A DNA stretch of 27,506 nucleotides from Actinomycetota bacterium (GTDB lineage: Bacteria > Actinomycetota > Humimicrobiia > Humimicrobiales > Humimicrobiaceae). The first letter of the stretch is position 1, and each line of letters opens with the position of its first letter. Where the stretch lies: contig JAQVHC010000005.1 of NCBI GenBank assembly GCA_028696435.1, positions 1 to 27,506 on the forward strand. The letters run 5' to 3'. Below, one piece after another: positions 24,297 to 27,506 of this stretch. Below the pieces are notes generated by a model. That model worked only from the letters and a program-made list of their open reading frames with translations, did not search any database and was not told the origin of the DNA. Made by a program: the position numbers and the translations under genes.

Positions 24297-25481
24297 TTGC
24301 AAAATCTATATCTGGATCGATTCATAAAAGAAACAAAGGAGAGAGAAGAAGTCTTGAGGAGGGAAAAACTTATAAATATCCTTTCTCCTGGAAGGGTAAA
24401 TGTAATCGGAGAGCATACAGATTATAATATGGGATTATCTATAACAGCAGCTATAGATAAATATATATTTATAACAGGATATAAAAATGATTTAGGTTTA
24501 GTAGAAGTATATTCTAAGTACCTGAATGATTCTGGTAAATTTTTTTTAGATGATATTGCTTTTGATAAAAGTAAATACTGGATAAATTATATAAAGGGTG
24601 TTGTAAATGAATATATTCAACGGGGGTATAAAATATCCGGATTTAATATGGTTATAGATAGTGATCTTCCTATAGGTGCAGGAGTCAGTTCATCTGCATC
24701 TCTCGAAGTCGGTGTAGCAAAATTTATTAAGGAGCTTTTTGATTTGAATGTTGATAATAAGGAAATAGTAAACATTAGCAACAGTGCAGAGAATAATTTT
24801 GTTGGAGTAAGTTGTGGTCTTATGGACCAGTTTTCAGTTGTGTATGGAAAGAAAGATCATGTAATTTTTTTAAATTTTAAAGATCTATCTTATGAATATA
24901 TCCCATTCAACCCCGGTAATGACTTGATTTTAATTATTAATTCTCGAGAGGAAAGAAACCTTGCAGATACTGAGTACAACAAAAGGAGGGAAGAATGCAA
25001 TGATGCTGTCAGGTTGATGTCCAGCATGATAAAAGACAGAAATATTAATTCCCTTTCAGATATAAGTCTTGAATTGCTATTTGAAGTTAAAGATAGATTA
25101 CCTGGAAAAATCTTTAAAAGAGCAAGGCACGTTGTGACCGAAAATAAAAGAGTTTTACTTGCAAAAGAGTGTTTGCTTAAAAGCGATATTGGAAAATTGG
25201 GCCATATCTTATATGAATCTCATGAAAGCCTTAAAAATGATTATGAGGTATCTACTGATAAGCTTGATTATCTGGTACGGGAGTTAAGTAAAATCAATGG
25301 AGTTTATGGTGCAAGATTAATGGGGGCAGGTTTCGGTGGTAGTGTTATAAGCATTGTTAAAAAAGAAATAGTCAATGAAATAATCGATAAAGTAGGAACA
25401 GGGTTTTTAAAAACATTTAATGATAACCCTGACTTTATTGGATGTCTTCCTTCTGATGGAACTATGAGAGTTAGCATCTAA
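24297..25481 (+). CDS. galK: Galactokinase
   Basis: A GHMP-family kinase that phosphorylates galactose at C1, the first step of the Leloir pathway. Signature PGRVNVIGEHTDYN is near residue 31. The ATP-binding PIGAGVSSSASLEVG and the C-terminal LMGAGFGGSVISIV are present, as is the ENNFVGVSCGLMDQF segment with the catalytic Asp. The usual length is about 390; this frame gives 394. The start is uncertain. TTG 24297 is the only standard start near the expected place, but AAAGAG touches it directly. An AGGAGG lies at 24356-24361, 9 nt before an in-frame ATA, which would give a GalK starting INILSPGRVN, like short-start homologues. First gene after the operator-controlled promoter. Confidence 0.95.
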   Translation: MQNLYLDRFIKETKEREEVLRREKLINILSPGRVNVIGEHTDYNMGLSITAAIDKYIFITGYKNDLGLVEVYSKYLNDSGKFFLDDIAFDKSKYWINYIKGVVNEYIQRGYKISGFNMVIDSDLPIGAGVSSSASLEVGVAKFIKELFDLNVDNKEIVNISNSAENNFVGVSCGLMDQFSVVYGKKDHVIFLNFKDLSYEYIPFNPGNDLILIINSREERNLADTEYNKRREECNDAVRLMSSMIKDRNINSLSDISLELLFEVKDRLPGKIFKRARHVVTENKRVLLAKECLLKSDIGKLGHILYESHESLKNDYEVSTDKLDYLVRELSKINGVYGARLMGAGFGGSVISIVKKEIVNEIIDKVGTGFLKTFNDNPDFIGCLPSDGTMRVSI

Positions 25482-25517
25482 AGATTATGATAAAATTGAA
25501 AAGGAATAAAATAAAAA

Positions 25518-25712
25518 ATGAATAGAAAAAAGAATAAGTTATTAAACATAACAAAGAAATCCAACAGTAACAGAGGCCCAGAAAATTATGGGGGTATAAT
25601 TTCAATAAAAAACAAAGCTTTAATAAGAAAGAAATGTAAAGAAAATCCAAATTTTAAAAAGAGCGTAATAATAAAAGAAGATGGAAGATATTTGATTTAT
25701 TATGAATTTTAA
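25518..25712 (+). CDS. Small basic hypothetical protein between galK and galT
   Basis: A 64-residue frame with ATG start and an AAAGGAAT ribosome-like sequence about 12 nt upstream. It is very Lys/Asn/Arg-rich, without Cys, signal peptide or membrane segment; the C-terminal half (SVIIKEDGRYLIYYEF) looks like a beta-strand pair. I do not recognise the family. It lies in the 300-bp gap between galK and galT, in the same direction, so it would be in the same transcript. It could be a real small protein or a chance frame in A-rich DNA. Confidence 0.45.
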   Translation: MNRKKNKLLNITKKSNSNRGPENYGGIISIKNKALIRKKCKENPNFKKSVIIKEDGRYLIYYEF

Positions 25713-25794
25713 ATACATTCTCGTGTAGGGGATGTAATTAATCGGGTAATAAATCACCATAAAAATTTAAATAAAAGTTAATGGAGGTATAAAA

Positions 25795-26790
25795 ATATTA
25801 GAGCTTCGATATGATCCTGTTAAAAATAAATGGGTGGCAATAGCGACAAAAAGGCAGGAGAGGACTTTTTTGCCACCAAAAGATTTCTGTCCACTTTGCC
25901 CGACAAAAAGCGACAAAGTTGTTACAGAAATTCCCCGGGACAATTATGATATTGTAGTTTTTGAAAATAAGTTTCCCACTTTTAGCAGAACCCCGGGTAG
26001 ACTGGATTCTAATGAGAGTACATCTGAAAGAAGTATTCTTTCGTATTCCAAAATGCAGTCCAGAGGAATCTGTGAGGTTGTCTGCTATACTCAGGAGCAC
26101 GATTTATACCTGGAAGATATGCCGCTACAGAAAATCTGTAATCTGATAAAAGTCTGGCAGGATAGGTATTTGAATCTGGGTAGTAAAAATTTTATTAAAT
26201 ATGTCTTTATTTTTGAGAACAAAGGAAAAGAAATAGGTGTCACTCTTTCCCATCCCCATGGTCAGATATATGCATTTCCCTATATACCACCTGTAGTTTT
26301 AGAGGAATTAAGTTCCTCAAAAAAATTTTACAAAAAAAATAAGAAATGTCTTCACTGCACTATAATTGAAAATGAGTTAAAAGATAAAAGAAGGATTGTT
26401 ATTAAAAATGAAGATTTTATTGCATTTATTCCTTTTTATGCAGGATGGCCGTATGAGGTTCATATTTATTCTTTAAGACACATTGGCAGTATATGTGAAT
26501 TAATAGAGCAGGAAATTCTTTCGCTATCGGTAATAATTAAGAAACTCATAAACGGTTATAACAATTTGTTTGGTTTTAGAATGCCTTATGTAATGGTAAT
26601 CCATCAAAAGCCAACTGATGGCAGGGATTATATTTATTATCACTTCCATTTTGAATTTTATCCGCCATACAGAACAAAAAATAAACTTAAATATATGGCT
26701 GGCTGCGAACTGGGAGCAGGTACATTCATTAATGACACCTTGCCCGAGGAAAAAGCAGCTGAGTTAAAAGAAATTGTTGATAAAATTTAA
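25795..26790 (+). CDS. galT: Galactose-1-phosphate uridylyltransferase with apparent AUA start
   Basis: GalT transfers UMP from UDP-glucose to galactose-1-phosphate (Leloir pathway). The N-terminus in frame reads LELRYDPVKNKWVAIATKRQ, the family ELRxDP...RWVxIA block, which begins well upstream of the first ordinary start (GTG 25834). Between the in-frame stop at 25768 and 25834 there is no ATG, GTG or TTG. A GGAGG at 25783-25787 is 7 nt before an ATA at 25795, the likely start. Zinc motif CPLC (Cys32, Cys35) and catalytic HPHGQ (residues 153-157, nucleophile His155) are present, along with the second HIT-like half with YYHFHFEFYPP. About 331 residues, a normal length. Expressed with galK; galE is not in the window. 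Confidence 0.93.
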   Translation: MLELRYDPVKNKWVAIATKRQERTFLPPKDFCPLCPTKSDKVVTEIPRDNYDIVVFENKFPTFSRTPGRLDSNESTSERSILSYSKMQSRGICEVVCYTQEHDLYLEDMPLQKICNLIKVWQDRYLNLGSKNFIKYVFIFENKGKEIGVTLSHPHGQIYAFPYIPPVVLEELSSSKKFYKKNKKCLHCTIIENELKDKRRIVIKNEDFIAFIPFYAGWPYEVHIYSLRHIGSICELIEQEILSLSVIIKKLINGYNNLFGFRMPYVMVIHQKPTDGRDYIYYHFHFEFYPPYRTKNKLKYMAGCELGAGTFINDTLPEEKAAELKEIVDKI

Positions 26791-26959
26791 AAAACGGATA
26801 AAATTATAAATATTATATATAGATTAAACAAATTTTTATTTATTGTATTATATAATTTGTACTATCCGGGCCTGGTATTTATAGTTTAGCTACCTCTGGG
26901 CATAAAATATTAAGTATAAAAATATTAAAATATTTTTATGGAAATTTAATAATATTGAA

Positions 26960-27506
26960 ATGCCTGATAAAAGAGAAGAAAAAAAACAAAACCGGCAGAT
27001 CTATACATCTGATATGATGAATAGCCTTATGATGGATGCTCTTATGGAATACCTTCCAGATGGTATATACTTTAAGGACCTTAAAAGCAGATGTATAAGG
27101 GTAAATAGAGCATGTGCCGAAAAGTCTTACAGATTTAAATCTCCTGAAGAAGCAATAGGCAAAACTGATTTTGACTTTTTTTCTAAAGAGCATGCAGCCC
27201 AGGCATACAGAGATGAGCAGAATATAATAAAAACAGGCCAGCCCCTCATAAATATTGAAGAAAAAGAAACATGGCATGGTGTAGAACCCCGATGGATATC
27301 AACAACTAAAATGCCTTTTTATGATAAAGAAGGGAATATAATTGGTACATTTGGTATCTCCCGTGATATAACTGACAAGAAGAAAGCAGAAGAAAAAATA
27401 GAATATCTTTCCTTCCATGATGTACTCACAGGTCTTTACAACAGGGCATTTTTTGAAGAAGAGCTAAAAAGACTTAATACAGATAGGCAGCTTCCTCTTA
27501 CTATAG
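26960..27506 (+). CDS. PAS-GGDEF signalling protein (3' end outside window)
   Basis: The frame is open from ATG 26960 to the window end (182 codons). Residues about 28-150 form a PAS domain: ALMEYLPDGIYFKDL, then EEAIGKTDFDFF, TKMPFYDKEGNIIGTFGISRDIT. A short helix (KKKAEEKIEYL) leads into the start of a GGDEF domain (SFHDVLTGLYNRAFFEEEL), so the rest is probably a diguanylate cyclase, perhaps with further output domains. No membrane segment is seen before the PAS, so the visible part is cytoplasmic. No clear ribosome site precedes the ATG. It is 170 bp after galT and may be a separate unit; an ACAAATT/AATTTGT inverted repeat lies at 26828-26860. Confidence 0.85.
   Translation, partial: MPDKREEKKQNRQIYTSDMMNSLMMDALMEYLPDGIYFKDLKSRCIRVNRACAEKSYRFKSPEEAIGKTDFDFFSKEHAAQAYRDEQNIIKTGQPLINIEEKETWHGVEPRWISTTKMPFYDKEGNIIGTFGISRDITDKKKAEEKIEYLSFHDVLTGLYNRAFFEEELKRLNTDRQLPLTI

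Noticed and set aside
26828..26860. ACAAATT/AATTTGT inverted repeat as galT terminator or regulatory switch
   Set aside because: A 7-bp A/T stem with a 19-nt loop and no T run; it may only reflect base composition.

Overview
The window looks like a low-GC Gram-positive (Bacillota/Clostridia-like, possibly halanaerobial) chromosome close to the replication origin. The basis is the order rnpA-yidD-yidC-jag-mnmE-mnmG-rsmG-parA-parB, perfect parS sites, AT-rich DNA and the short 'Gram-positive' form of YidC. I cannot name the genus.

Region 1 (1-11007) is a co-directional housekeeping block. It holds RNase P protein (cut by the window edge), the YidD/YidC membrane insertion factors, a KH-R3H RNA-binding protein, the tRNA U34 modification pair MnmE/MnmG, the 16S rRNA methyltransferase RsmG, the ParA/ParB segregation pair, lipoyl synthase and a VIT/CCC1-like membrane protein. 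Its oddity is a tandem parS-mnmG arrangement. A shortened, diverged MnmG paralog (3621-4970) follows one perfect parS, and the normal mnmG follows a second. The paralog keeps the FAD-binding landmarks but has lost both conserved cysteines and the MnmE-binding C-terminal domain.

Region 2 (11008-13529) holds a LacI-family regulator with an operator-like site at its promoter. It is followed by about 1.2 kb of mostly non-coding DNA containing a decayed IS21-type istA remnant and two perfect 12-bp inverted repeats.

Region 3 (13530-23742) is a sugar-utilisation operon: lipoprotein solute-binding protein, two CUT1-type permeases without an ATPase, a cytoplasmic GH43-like enzyme, a secreted sialidase-fold (GH93-like) enzyme with CBM13 and CBM42-type modules, a GH2 enzyme and a YesL-like membrane protein. 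The CBM42 (arabinofuranose-binding) module and the GH43/GH93 pairing point to an arabinan or arabinogalactan type substrate (inference). Arginine codon choice differs sharply from the flanks, which suggests horizontal acquisition.

Region 4 (24087-27506) is a Leloir galactose operon, galK - small ORF - galT, followed by a PAS-GGDEF protein cut by the window end. The galK promoter and the region 3 promoter share one design: TTGACA, 17 nt, a TA(C/A)TAT -10, then a 20-bp near-palindrome at exactly the same distance. Its core 14-mer also occurs at the lacI promoter. The LacI-family protein therefore probably controls itself, the glycoside operon and the gal operon as one local regulon. galT appears to start at an AUA codon.
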